From Colias croceus (lineage: Eukaryota > Arthropoda > Insecta > Lepidoptera > Pieridae): DNA of 64,000 nt. The notes below the pieces were generated by a model that saw nothing but the letters and a program-made list of their open reading frames with translations, did no database searches and was not told the DNA's origin. The position numbers and the translations under genes are program-made. Positions 42,801-51,700 of this stretch are shown piece after piece; position 1 is the first letter of the stretch, and each line of letters begins with the position of its first letter. Location: assembly GCF_905220415.1 (NCBI RefSeq), contig NC_059566.1, positions 3,968,001 to 4,032,000 on the forward strand, read 5' to 3'.

Positions 42801-43430
42801 AAAGAATTTTTCAAATCGGACCAGTAGTTCCCGAGATTAGCGCGTTCAAACAAACAAACAAACAAACAAACTCTTCAGCTTTATAATATTATAACAGATA
42901 TGAAAAAACTTTAAACTGATATTGAACGTATTATATCTAACGAGTAAAATGACAATAATAACTTTTTAAGCTATTGCATAGCTTCTATCGCGGGCCTTGT
43001 GCGCGGGGACCGAATCGAGAAATTCCGTAACGAAAAAACCTCACGCTCCCCACGGGGACGGGCGGAGGTGTGGCTTGAAGGCATAGCATGCAATAGCGCA
43101 ACCGCCCCAGTCCCCGAGTGACACACGCCGTTTTTTTTAATAAAACGAGAAATATCCAAAAATGTTAAATTCAGTCTGAAGGTGTCGGTTCATACAAACA
43201 AATATGTGAAGCTACTAAAAAATGTAAAAAAATCATAATTATTTATTTATTTTCAGGACAGAAAAGCCCTCAACCAACACGCAGCGATACATTCGGGCGA
43301 GAGACCGCTGTCATGTGATATTTGCGCACAGACATTCAAACAAAAGGCGTCTCTATATACACACAAGAAAAGGGTACACAAACTTTTGCCGCCAAGGAAA
43401 GTCGTCGAGTTTATGGAAAAGCCGGAATAA
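30825..43430 (+). CDS. ZAD-C2H2 zinc-finger protein, 634 residues, 13 coding exons
   Basis: Exons: 30825-30965, 32426-32566, 33014-33233, 33778-33904, 34509-34628, 36506-36623, 37475-37684, 38993-39111, 39367-39477, 39833-40036, 41119-41230, 41980-42087, 43257-43430. All junctions are GT-AG, the summed length is divisible by three, and the frame is open throughout. Exons 1-2 encode a ZAD-type domain (VCSACLSSD at residue 12, then CWECHAILIKC), the dimerisation domain of insect zinc-finger regulators. Exons 3-5 are an acidic linker. Exons 6-13 carry 11 C2H2 fingers, e.g. YKCELC, FECAECNKVFSHLATYQAH, HICNQCGKGFS and the linker HSGERPL before the last finger. It ends KVVEFMEKPE. Likely a nuclear sequence-specific transcription factor; targets unknown. 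It converges on a paralogue on the other strand. Confidence 0.9.
31322..31782. mobile_element. Complete 461-bp inverted-repeat DNA element
   Basis: Terminal repeats of about 33 bases: GTTCAATAAAGAAACGAATC(TTCAATGGCGGC) on the left and the reverse complement ending in GTGAACC on the right. No coding. A truncated inverted copy lies at 1840-2193. It sits in intron 1 of the zinc-finger gene. Confidence 0.85.
32160..32400 (+). repeat. Interspersed repeat ending in CACTTGGCCGGTTTTT
   Basis: AGTGCGGAACCCTTCGTGCG and CGATTCGCACTTGGCCGG are a hallmark 3' end of a widespread insect repeat. It ends 25 bases before exon 2. Confidence 0.5.
32587..32774 (-). mobile_element. Helitron-like element, family G
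   Basis: Minus-strand copy with the CGGGCGAAG..GGGGCGGACCGCTAG end; the 5' part carries CATACATACATAC and CTTTCCTCTTTA. Confidence 0.75.
32775..32984 (-). mobile_element. Helitron-like element, family C
   Basis: Directly abuts the previous copy. Diagnostic CTTCCTCGATAAATGAGC and CAGCTTTATAATATTAGTAT. Confidence 0.75.
33250..33375 (-). mobile_element. Helitron-like element, family F
   Basis: CTAGCGGTGTGCCCCGGC start (3' end on minus) and CAAGGAATATTATAAACA interior; intron 3. Confidence 0.65.
33435..33590. mobile_element. MITE M1 (GAAACTTCTTT ends)
   Basis: Begins GTGAAACTTCTTTAGGCGCG and ends with AAGAAGTTTCACTTCTGACA; inside are CGTCACGTCG and GCGACGATTTTGG. Confidence 0.75.
33598..33758 (-). 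mobile_element. Helitron-like element, family C, 3' end eroded
   Basis: Interior CTTCCTCGATAAATGGGC and the end TTTATAATATTAGTATAGA; intron 3, ending 20 bases before exon 4. Confidence 0.7.
33930..34476 (-). mobile_element. Three adjacent Helitron-like copies (B, D, B)
   Basis: Family B at about 33932-34115, family D at 34116-34292 and family B at about 34300-34476, all reading on minus, each starting CTAGCTT(A/T)CCGCCCGCG. The two B copies are nearly identical over CCTAATAAATTATATACTAA; intron 4. Confidence 0.75.
34659..34808 (-). mobile_element. Helitron-like element, family A with G-type end
   Basis: GGTCCGCCCCGGCTTTGCCC at one end and CATTTATAATATTAGTATGG at the other; intron 5. Confidence 0.7.
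34840..35031 (+). mobile_element. Helitron-like element, rarer family
   Basis: Interior GATGGATCGGGCTGAAATTT and CTACCCCCAAGGGGATAAAA, ending GAAGCTGCGGGCAACAGCTAG before T. The 5' end is approximate. Confidence 0.55.
35037..35268 (-). mobile_element. tRNA-derived SINE, copy 1
   Basis: On minus: GGCTTGGTTGATAGTGGCCC (A-box-like) and GTGGGTTCGATCCCTACCTG (B box), then AAATATTTGTGTGATGAACA and an AT-rich body ending AATTGTCCCGAAATATT. Intron 5. Confidence 0.85.
35542..35991. mobile_element. hAT-type non-autonomous element, 450 bp
   Basis: Ends TAGGGATCTAACGATAC and GTATCGTTACATCCCTA, bordered by GTTGATAT at 35534-35541 and 35992-35999. The 8-bp duplication and TAGGG ends fit hAT. The interior has inverted CCGATACCGATA motifs. 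Confidence 0.88.
36157..36475. mobile_element. MITE M1 copy split by an insertion
   Basis: CGTGTATGCCGAGCACAAGTG to TTCTTGGCAAGATTCAAAGA, then an unrelated insert at about 36245-36418 and return to ACGGTATTGCCATCACCGGA. Confidence 0.65.
36640..36797 (+). repeat. Degenerate TTTGATTTGATTTCAA repeat, intron 6 (left part)
   Basis: Starts within 30 bases of the exon 6 donor and runs to a CAG acceptor-like site before the pseudo-exon. Confidence 0.75.
36799..36836 (+). pseudogene. Partial duplicate of exon 7 with its acceptor
   Basis: GATTCAG followed by CGCCCAATGCAACACCATGC and AAGATATGTTACGTA repeats the start of exon 7 (37475) with a few changes. It ends where a repeat copy (36837-36992) interrupts it. 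Confidence 0.8.
36837..36992. mobile_element. Repeat ending ACACCCTGTATA (copy 1)
   Basis: TTATTATTGTCATTTTACTC and GGAATAATCGCCTGTGCACA, ending CGATTACACCCTGTATA. Copies at 42650-43160 and 63535-63690. Confidence 0.65.
37073..37245 (-). mobile_element. Helitron-like element, family D, 3' end lost
   Basis: AACCCGCATAGTTCCTG to TTAGTAGGA, intron 6. Confidence 0.65.
37260..37470 (+). repeat. Degenerate TTTGATTTGATTTCCA repeat, intron 6 (right part)
   Basis: Runs directly into the exon 7 acceptor (TTTGATTTGATTTGATTCAG). Confidence 0.8.
37967..38163. mobile_element. MITE M1
   Basis: Near-complete copy with GAAGTGAAACTTCTTTGGC at one end and AAAGAAGTTTCACTTCTGAC at the other, flanked by GAGCACA.GTGTC and GACACGTGTGCTC. 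Confidence 0.8.
38292..38474 (-). mobile_element. Helitron-like element, family A with G-type end
   Basis: CTAGTGGTCCGCCCCGGC to AATATTAGTATGGA; intron 7. Confidence 0.8.
38728..38904 (+). mobile_element. Helitron-like element, family E
   Basis: TTAATATATATAAATCTAGTG start, CCATGTGCAGTTCGATCCAA interior, CTAG end. Confidence 0.8.
39124..39300 (-). mobile_element. Helitron-like element, family C
   Basis: CTCCTGTTGGTCTTAGCG and CTTCCTCGATACATGAGCC; intron 8. Confidence 0.7.
39589..39790. mobile_element. MITE M2
   Basis: CGGGGTTGGAAAAAAATTTAG to AAAGAAGTTTCACTTCTTAC; interior CACGCGTGATGCAACGTAT. Its right end lies within 50 bases of the exon 10 acceptor. Confidence 0.75.
40050..40270 (+). 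repeat. GCAAGTTGGAAGTGTTTTT minisatellite, intron 10 (left)
   Basis: Degenerate units begin directly after the exon 10 donor. Confidence 0.75.
40283..40413 (+). pseudogene. Partial duplicate of exon 10
   Basis: Repeats 39907-40036 with only two or three changes, including the HIQ-RHKDSSKFECAEC and LATYQAHLKYARAHATEIVF coding and the GTTAGT donor. The left edge CACACAG could act as an acceptor. Including it after exon 10 would shift the frame, so it is probably a pseudo-exon. Confidence 0.85.
40414..40630 (+). repeat. GCAAGTTGGAAGTGTTTTT minisatellite, intron 10 (right)
   Basis: The same unit family continues after the duplicated exon, with blocks such as GTTATTTGCAAGTTGGGAGC repeated exactly. 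Confidence 0.75.
40677..40901 (+). mobile_element. Helitron-like element, family D
   Basis: TCCTACTAATATTATAAATG to the GGGCGAAGCCGCGGGC hairpin; joined directly to a family F copy. Confidence 0.75.
40902..41074 (+). mobile_element. Helitron-like element, family F
   Basis: Interior GAACGGCTTAACCGATTTCG and CTTGAAGTTCGAGGATGG, ending GGGGCGGACCGCTAG. Confidence 0.8.
41243..41427 (+). mobile_element. Helitron-like element, family B
   Basis: CGCTACATAGTATAAAACAA to GAAAGCTAG; intron 11. Confidence 0.8.
41436..41635 (-). mobile_element. Second tRNA-derived SINE type
   Basis: Minus strand has GGTCCTGGGTTCGATTCCCG, a B-box-like core, downstream of GAGCGTAGCACTGAGG. Unlike the SINE at 35 kb, the body contains CCAAGTGGGGTAAGGGGCAG. 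Confidence 0.55.
41674..41925. mobile_element. Two MITE M1 copies in opposite orientation
   Basis: A left partial copy (GAAGTGAAACTTCTTTAGGCG...) is followed by a full one (GTGTCTGAAGTGAAACTTC...AAGAAGTTTCACT). Confidence 0.7.
42103..42312 (-). mobile_element. tRNA-derived SINE, copy 2
   Basis: GGGTGGGAATCGAACCCACG (B box on minus) and CTTGGAAGGCAGGGCCACT; the first bases of the tRNA-like head are missing. Confidence 0.85.
42650..43160. mobile_element. Repeat with ACAGGGTGTAA ends, split by a Helitron
   Basis: Left end TACAGGGTGTAATAGTTG and GCGAATATTCCGTAATTAT, then family C Helitron on minus (42706-42893), then CTTTAAACTGATATTGAACG and a GC-rich core with GCTCCCCACGGGGACG. In reverse it matches 36837-36992. 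Confidence 0.65.
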
Positions 43431-43465
43431 TACAGTCTTTATGTCTTATTAAAATATCTATAACT

Positions 43466-43605
43466 AGCGGTCCGCCCCGGCTTCGCCCGTGGTACATATT
43501 TACGTTTTCTCTATATAAGAACCATCCTCGTACTTCAAGGAATATAATAAAAAAAGAATTATCGAAATCGGTCCACCCGTTCACGCGTGATGCCGTGACC
43601 AAGGA
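43466..43605 (-). mobile_element. Helitron-like element, family F
   Basis: CTAGCGGTCCGCCCCGGC and CCATCCTCGTACTTCAAGG; in the 3' UTR region of the + gene. Confidence 0.75.
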
Positions 43606-43611
43606 AAATAA

Positions 43612-43758
43612 AAAACGTGTGTGCCGAGCAAACGTGTCAGAAGTGAAACTTTTTGTCAAAGATACCAAAATCGTCGCCTTACTTCATGACGTGACGGTAT
43701 TGCCATGACGCGACCTTGAAATTTTACTCTCAACGCGCCTAAAGAAGTTTCACTTCAA
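43612..43758. mobile_element. MITE M1
   Basis: CGTGTGTGCCGAGCAAACGTG to AAAGAAGTTTCACTTC, 180 bases past the stop codon. Confidence 0.8.
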
Positions 43759-43904
43759 ATGTATCACCCATCCAATTTATGGCCGTGCTAACCGTTGCTT
43801 AACCTCTATTTTTGTTTATAGAAAGAAAGAAAATTATTGTCATCAACAAAATAAACCGAAAAAAATATATTATTGTATGGAAAAATCAATTATTTATATA
43901 ATAT

Positions 43905-44085
43905 TATAAATTATAAATGCGAAAGTAACTCTGTCTGTCTGTCTGTTACTCAATCACGCCTAAACTACTGAACCAATTTGCATGAAATTTGGTATGGAGA
44001 TATATTGATACCCAAGAAAGGACATAGGCTACCTTTTATTGTGAAATATGTACCACGGGCGAAGCCGGGGCGGACCTCTAGTTAT
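43905..44085 (+). mobile_element. Helitron-like element, family A with G-type end
   Basis: AATGCGAAAGTAACTCTGTC to GGGGCGGACCTCTAG. Confidence 0.75.
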
Positions 44086-44129
44086 TTATATGTAAAACTA
44101 TTGATAATTATTGACCTTGTACTAAAAGT

Positions 44130-44226
44130 GAATTTTATTCAAACTCAAATATTTATTTATTCAATTAGACTTCTTCTAGAAGCACTTTTGAATCGTCGTT
44201 ACATATTTTTAACATTTGCCATCGAC
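44130..44226 (-). mobile_element. LINE 3' tail, truncated
   Basis: CTCAAATATTTATTTATTCA and CTTCTTCTAGAAGCACTTTT, the reverse of the LINE tail near 10.7 kb. Confidence 0.6.
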
Positions 44227-44229
44227 TAT

Positions 44230-44450
44230 TATTTCCGCCCGCGGCTTCGCCCGCGTTTGCAAAGGAAAACCCGCATAGTTCCCGTCCCCGTGGGATTTCC
44301 GGGATAAAAACTATCCTATGTGTTAATCCAAGTTACCCTCTATATGTGTGCTAAATTTCATTGTAATCGGTTCAGTAGTTTTTACGTGAAAGAGTAACAA
44401 ACATCCGTACAAACTTTCGCCTTTATAATATATTATATATTAGATATTAG
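44230..44450 (-). mobile_element. Helitron-like element, family D
   Basis: CCGCCCGCGGCTTCGCCCGC to CTTTATAATATATTATATA. Confidence 0.7.
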
Positions 44451-44459
44451 ATTTCAATG

Positions 44460-45340
44460 AATAAATATAAAAAAAAATATATAATTTTATTGAAGCCTTT
44501 TTAATTTCTATTTCTATTTATTTTTAATATTATTACATCAATTTCAAACAATTTTTAGTTCCAAGTCAATAAATTAAATATTAAGGCCGTGTACGCGGTC
44601 CGTGCGCTGTTTGGCTCAAATATGTGATTTTTCAAACCAGATTGTCCATCAACCACTTATCTTACAAACATATGAATTACTAATAATTTTAGGGAATTTT
44701 ATTGTCTATATAGTTAGTTAAGAGTTTTTTTCAATTAATACAGTATTTGTGAATACCATCAAGATAACTGAGCCGATGATTACTTGATTTCACTTTTAGT
44801 GTCAATTTCGAAGCTAAAAATATCTGAAATTGCTGACAGATCTAACACACATTTTTTTTTAACTAACTGCAAAAATCCTTATTAAAATAGTTAGTTAAAA
44901 GATTTTTTTAATTTGGACTCCTAACTTACGAAATTAAAATCCGAACAATGTGAATTTTTTTAGAAATTATACTCGACAAAATGATTATTTTCACCAAGAT
45001 ATTTGACTTCGTTGAATATAATTTATACATATTGCAATAAAAGAACGTATTACTTATAAGACAAAATTTAAAAAATCAACTAAGGTACCTCTATTATTTT
45101 TCTACAATTTTTTTTAAAGTACTATAAAACACTGCGCGCGACCCGATTAAAATCAGTCGGCAGCGAGCCTTCCCAGAGAGAGGACATGTTGCTCGGCGCT
45201 CTCCTGTGGACCTATGCTGTTCATAGTAAAAGGATAGCGCAAGCCGCGATCTATCGTATTAGATCGCGGAGATTTTGACTTGCGTTAAATTGAATAAGCG
45301 CTCTTAAGCAATATAATTCATATATTTTAAAGAAAATATA
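44460..45340. other. Intergenic stretch between the convergent genes
   Basis: No gene. It holds a stem-loop CCGCGATCTATCGTATTAGATCGCGG-like palindrome near 45246-45271; otherwise AT-rich unique sequence. Confidence 0.4.
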
Positions 45341-45344
45341 GTTT

Positions 45345-45795
45345 TAAACTCAAACTCAAACTCAAACATTTAATTATTCAATTAGACTTCTTCGAGAAGC
45401 ACTTTTGAAACGTCAATAGGTACATATTTTTAACATTTACCACCGATTCGGAAAGCAGTATCTATGGAGAAGAATCGGCAAGAAACTCCATAGTTGCTCT
45501 TTTAAATCATTTCAGTATTACAATTTAATTTTACAAAATATGTAACTGTACGTATATATCATAATGTGCCAAAGAACTGTCCTGTGGTTTTTACGCGACA
45601 ACCCTCCATGGGTTTTTATCTTCCATATATTCCTTAATGCTGTAATAGGCTCTCTGAACTAATACGTTTTTTACATAATTTTTAAATTTAGCACTACTAA
45701 ACTCTTTAATACTATGAGGAATTCTGTTGTAAAAAAGTATACCTTGGCCCATAAATGAATTTTTAACTTTACGTCCTTTAATCCAGTTTGTGTTA
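45345..45795 (-). mobile_element. CR1/Jockey-like LINE 3' end, 5' truncated
   Basis: Reverse of 10260-10720: ACTCAAAC tail, GCAAGAAACTCCATAGTTGC, CCTTAATGCTGTAATAGGCT and the end of ORF2 (CCATAAATGAATTTTTAAC). Confidence 0.85.
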
Positions 45796-45811
45796 TTATT
45801 ATTATTATCTT

Positions 45812-45971
45812 ATATATAAAATTCTCGTGTCACAATGTTAGTCTGCATACTCCTCCGAAACGGCTGGACCGATTCTCATGAAATTTTCCGTGCATATCGG
45901 GTAAGTCTGAGAATCGGCAAACATCTATTTTTCATATGTACCACGGGCGAAGCCGGGGCGGACCGCTAGTA
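45812..45971 (+). mobile_element. Helitron-like element, variant of E with G-type end
   Basis: ATATATAAAATTCTCGTGTC, CGGCTGGACCGATTCTCATG, GGGGCGGACCGCTAG. Confidence 0.7.
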
Positions 45972-46088
45972 TAATATATTATTATGCTAATAAAACTGTA
46001 TTTTTGTTCATTGAACAATTATGTATGTATTTTTCTTAATTTCTATACAAATGTTGTTTTAAATATTGTGTGTCCTTTTTGCGTTTTA

Positions 46089-46261
46089 GGGCCGATTTTT
46101 CAATGCTTGAATAAAACTTATCCGTCCACTAAAGTATTACACGATAATATTAAAATGTCACGTAAACTGTCAAATACGGGCAATTAGAATACGTTTTTAA
46201 AATGGTAGTTTTATACATTATTTGACGAATAAGTTTTATCCAAGCATTGAAAAATCGGCCC
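46089..46261. mobile_element. Tourist-like MITE, TTA target duplication (copy 1)
   Basis: GGGCCGATTTTTCAATGCTT to its near-perfect inverse ending AATCGGCCC, flanked by TTA on both sides, as for Harbinger-mobilised MITEs. Confidence 0.85.
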
Positions 46262-46474
46262 TTAATGAAATGACAATATGCTTTTTATGTAAAAATTGGT
46301 TCAAAATTATATTATGTATGATTAATAGCAATATTTTAGAAATGCCTTATTATGTAACAGATGTAGTATTATGAAATGAAGTATTTTATTAAATTGTTTA
46401 TATTAAAAACGTGTTTTATTTCACCTTCATATCTATAAAAAGTCTATTTTTCAAAAAATATCATTTTTAAATCT

Positions 46475-46645
46475 ATACTAATATAAAGCTGAAGAGTTTG
46501 TTAATCTCAGGAACTACTGATCCGATTTGAAAAATTTCGGTGTTAGATAGCCCATTTATCGAGGAACGCCATAGGCTATATTATATCACCCGCTAAGACC
46601 AACAGGAGCCGAGCACTGCGAGTAAAACCGCGGAGCGCAGCTAGT
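46475..46645 (+). mobile_element. Helitron-like element, family C
   Basis: TATACTAATATAAAGCTGAA to GGAGCGCAGCTAG. Confidence 0.75.
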
Positions 46646-47114
46646 GTAATATATTACAAAAACGGCATTAAGTTTTTTTATTGTATTTAAGTCTGGGCTG
46701 AACAGATTGTAATAGGACTAACACAGGTTGATAGATAAAGCTAAAATATCAGATTCTTATTTTCACATAATACATTTCGATCCTATATTTAAATGTCAAA
46801 CATGCCTCGATAAATACAATATTAAACAAAATTTTCTGAAATTAGTTCGTTCAAACCTTAGGTTCAAACAATCAAAGTCTTCAACTTTATAAAAAGTCTC
46901 CGGCGTTATCAAGCTAATTTACAAATTTTTCAAAACAACATACAAATTTCGGATGTAAACAAAAATTTCGTTCCTTCTGCTAGCACACAGAACTCTACTA
47001 AATACATATTATAAATGGGAAAGTTTGTGAGAATACAAGTATATTAATTATCACTTTTCACCAAAAATCTACTGGACAGATTTTGATACCACTTTGCAGT
47101 GATGTAGCTTATCC

Positions 47115-47325
47115 TACTAATCCCACTAATATTATAAATGCGACAATTTGTGAGGATGTGTGAGTGTGTTTGTTTGTTTGTTTCACGCAAATTCTACTGA
47201 ACCGATTACAATGAAATTTAGCATACATATTATAGAGGGTAACTTGGATTAACACATAGGATTGGTTTTATCCCGGAAATCCCACGGGAACGGGAACTAT
47301 GCGGGTTTTCCCTTGGAAAAACCAC
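47115..47325 (+). mobile_element. Helitron-like element, family D, 3' truncated
   Basis: CCCACTAATATTATAAATGC to GCGGGTTTTCCCTTGG; the terminal hairpin is missing. Confidence 0.65.
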
Positions 47326-47534
47326 CACGGTAAATGATTGTAATAGCATATTTTAAAAATGCCTTATGTATATTTTGCAACAGTATCATTTTTCAATAAA
47401 TTGTTCATATTTACGATATTGTGTTTTATTTCACCTTTCATTATTTTTATGCTATGTTATATATTTCTTAGCGATAGGATGTAAATGTAATAGATTTACA
47501 AACAGGAGTGAATGTAAAAAAAAATCATTAAACT

Positions 47535-47640
47535 CAACAATTTACCTATTTCTTCAATTAGACTTTTACCAGAAGCATTTTTGAATCGTCATTAGTCATT
47601 ACATATTTTTTTAACATTTATCATGGTAACTATTTAGAAA
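47535..47640 (-). mobile_element. LINE 3' tail fragment
   Basis: TTCTTCAATTAGACTTTTAC and TTTTTGAATCGTCATTAG match the family at 45.4 kb. Confidence 0.5.
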
Positions 47641-48312
47641 ATAGAAATCTGTGACTAGGTACTAGAAGTTTTCAGTCAGCCTTGAAGAAATTTGCTTGTG
47701 ATAGTTGAAGAAATAGTGTAGATTAATTGTCAACCTGGTTTAGATTTCTAAACAGAATGATAAGCTTGTAAAATGGCTGGACCAACCTTTCGAAAATTGC
47801 TTTATCAATCTGTATGTTACGATAGATGGCGCTAGTTGTATACTGCTATGTGATAAAGTAAAATAAGTTTTATCAAGTTGTTCCTCTGTGTTCAAACTAG
47901 TAGATAGCTTATAACACTATCTAGAGACAAGTTTTAGTGTATTCTCGCAGAAGTAACGATAAAATCAGGATTTTAATTTACATTCAAAAACATAGATTGA
48001 AGATTCTAGATATTTTAAAATGAAAAGGTTTCTTTTTTGTTTGTATTACCTATATTAAATGATTCCTGATTGATGCAGAGTATACTTATTTATATTTTTT
48101 TACATATTTGGTACAGGAATAGTGACATTTTACATAGCTTTACGCCCGCGGCTTTACCCGCGTGGTTCAGAAAAATCTTAACAGGAATGAATGTTGAAAC
48201 ATTTTACAGCATTAAAAAAGAGCCTATCCTACATCTTCAGACCCAAAAATCATCATGTAATAGCTCCGTTGAGACGAAAAACAAATCAAACAACCTTGCG
48301 CATTATTAAGAA

Positions 48313-48505
48313 CTAGCTGCGCTCCGCGGTTTTACCCGCATTGCTCCGCTCCTGTTGGTCTTAGCGTGATGATATATAGCATATAGTCTTCCTCGATAAA
48401 TGGGCTATCTAACTATAAACTAATTTTTCAAATCAGACCCGTAGTTCCTGAGATTAGCATTCAAGCAAACTGTCTTCAGCATGCTTCAGCTTTAATATAA
48501 TTTAT
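48313..48505 (-). mobile_element. Helitron-like element, family C
   Basis: CTAGCTGCGCTCCGCGG and CTTCCTCGATAAATGGGC. Confidence 0.75.
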
Positions 48506-48535
48506 TTTATACCACAGTTGAATTAGGGCTGATTT

Positions 48536-48696
48536 TGCAATTCTTGATTAACATATTCGTCGAATAACGTAAAACTACTATTTCAAAAATGTATTCATAT
48601 TGCCCGTATTTGACAGTTTATGGGAGACATTTTAATATTAACGTGTAATACTTTATTGGACGGGTAAGTTTTAATAAAGGATTGTAAAATCGGCCC
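48536..48696. mobile_element. Tourist-like MITE (copy 2)
   Basis: GGGCTGATTTTGCAATTCTT to AAAATCGGCCC with TTA on both sides; lies 80 bases past the stop of the minus-strand gene. Confidence 0.8.
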
Positions 48697-48777
48697 TTAG
48701 CATAATTAATATACATTACATTTAAAAATACTTATATTAAAGGTAAATAAAACAAAAAATAATAAAAATACATATAT

Positions 48778-51700
48778 TTAAACACCAAAAACATCAGGCA
48801 TAGCTATATATTGCAACACCATCGGAACTTCAGTACTTGTTTGTGGTATTTCATCCTTTTTTAGTATTGGCAATTTCTTTTTATTCATTCTTATACTTTG
48901 ATGTACCTGAAAAATAAAAAAAAAATAATTAATGTAATTTTTAAGGTAATTTCATTAAATTATAACTGATATAATATTACTAGCTGTGCCCTGTGGTTTT
49001 ACCCGCATTGCTCCACTCCTGTTGGTCTTAGCGTGATGATATATAGCCAATAGCCTTCCTCGATAAATGCACAATCTAACACCGAAATATTTTTTCAAAT
49101 CGGACCTGTAGTTCCCGAGATTAGCGCGTTCAAACAAACAAACTCTTCAGCTTTATAATATTAGTATAGATTTTATACCTGTCTGTGATGTTTATATAAG
49201 TTGGATTGCTGTGAAAATGTTGTTGGACAAAATTCACAAATGAACGGCCTTTCGCCCGTGTGTATACGTATATGACAATCCAGTTGTACCTTCGTCTAGA
49301 AATTAATAAAAAATATATTAAAAAACAAATAAAAATAAGTAATCACTACATAGTATAAAACAAAGTCGCTTTCTCTGTCCCTATGTCCCTACGTTTAATT
49401 GAAACTACGCAACGGATTTTGATGCGGTTTAATCTCATTTATATTAAAAAAAGTTAACATTAATTACCACAAAACAATTTAAACACAGTCTAACTTTAAA
49501 CCAGGGATCTGTCACTTTACTAGTTGTCTATGTGAAATACGACAAAACCAGATTAAAGAGAACCCGCGATTAAAGTTAGTCTGTCTAAAGTGTTTGTGGT
49601 AAGACAGTTTATTTTTACTTTTTTGAAGTGGTGAAACTTCTTTATCCCCCGAAAAAAATCGAGTGTAACATTTTTTCGTTACGCGTGACATTTTTCCGTT
49701 ACGCGCCATCTTTTTCTTATCCCTACCACGCGTGATTCGACGTATTTCTTAAAGTTGCATATAGTAAATTATTTTTTGAAAAATAAGGTCATAAAGAAGT
49801 TTCACTTCTTACGTGTGTAAACTAGTAAACGCACACATTTTTTATCTTAATATATATAAATCTCGTGTCACAATGTTTGTCCTCAATGGACTCCTAAACC
49901 ACTTGACCGATTATAATAAAATTCGCACACCATGTGCAGTTCGATCCAACTTGAGACATAGGATAGTTTAAATCTCAAATCGTTTTAGAGCAACCGGGCG
50001 AAGCCGCGGGCGGTGAGCTAGTTTTTTATAAGTATACTTACAGGAAATCCCTTTCCGCAATGATGGCACATCTTATTATTAGGTCTGCCCTTATGTACAT
50101 TGCGTATATGTTGTTCCAAACACGTGCTGTTTTTTGACGGCTGAAAAAAAAAATAATAAAAAATTGTTTTATTTCCGGACATGTTTTTCCATATGAATGA
50201 ATACGTTTATTGCCACAACAAGTTTGATACATACATTTAAATCTATATGGAAGTAACAATATAATAGAATTATACAAAATATTTTAAATGCATGCAGGCC
50301 CTTGGCACTTTGCAGTGATGTAGCTTATCCTACTAGGTTACATCATAAATGCGAAAGTTTGTGAGGATGTGTGTGTGTGTTTGTCACTCTTTCACGCAAT
50401 GACTACTGAACCGATTACAAAGAGCGTGTCTGCCGAGCACATGTGTCAGAAGTGAAACTTCTTTGGCAAGATTCAAAGGTACAGAAAGTTGAAAGGCAGT
50501 GAAACTTATTTCGTTGAGAGTGAAATTTCAAGGTCGCGTCATGGCAATATCGCCACGTCATGAAGTAGGGCGACGATTTTGGCATCTTCGATTCTTTCCA
50601 AAGAAGTTTCACTTCTGACACGCATGCTGGGTACACTCTTTTTCTATACTAATATTATAAAGAGGAAAGGTTTGTAATTATGTATGTATGGTTTTCACGC
50701 ATAAACCTCTCAACCGATTTTGATGAAATTTGGCACAGACAATCTTTAGACCCTGAGAAAGAACATAGGCTACCTTTTATTGCAAAATATGTACCACGGG
50801 CGAAGCCGGGGCGGACCGCTAGTCTACACTAATATTATAAAGAGGAAAACTTTGTTTGTTTGTTTGATTGTAATGAATAAACTACTGGACCGATTTTAAA
50901 AATTCTTTCACCATTTGCATTCGAAAGCTACATTATCCACGAGTAATATAGGCTATATATTACCACGCTAAGACCAACAGGAGCGGAGCCACGCGGGTGA
51001 AACTGCGGGACACAGCTAGTTATTAATAATTACATTTAGGGCCGATTTTTCAATCCTTGGTTAAAATTTATCCGTCCAATAAAGTATTACACGAACATTT
51101 TAAAATGTCATCTGTAAACTGTCAAATACGGACAATTAGAATACATTTTTGAAATGGTAGTTTAATACGTTATTCGATGAATAAGTTTTAACCAACGATT
51201 GAAAAAACAGCCCTAAATTATTAAAAATCTCACCTTATGACATATATAACATTGGTATGTCACGTGCAAATGTTTATCCTCTATGTGTACACGTAGTTTC
51301 GTTTTATCGGCGAAATGACGCTTGCAGTGGTCGCAAATGAACCTGAAATTTAAATTTAACGGGTTTTAATCGGTTTAAAAATGAGTTTCCTATAGAAAAT
51401 TAATATATGTCTATGAATTTTTTCAATGAAAAATAATCTATATAAATCTCGTGTCACAATGTTTGTCCTCAATGGACCCCTAAACCACTTAACCGATTAT
51501 AATAAAATTCGCATACCATGTGCAGTTCGATTCAACTTGAGAGATAGGATAGTTTAAAATTTAAATCTCAAATCGTTTTAGAGAAAGCGGGCGAAGCCGT
51601 GGGCGGTTAGCTAGTTATCTATGTAAAAATATGAGCACTGTGAATAATTTATATTTAACAGTTTTTAATCGGTTAAAATTGAATTTTCCATTTAAAATTA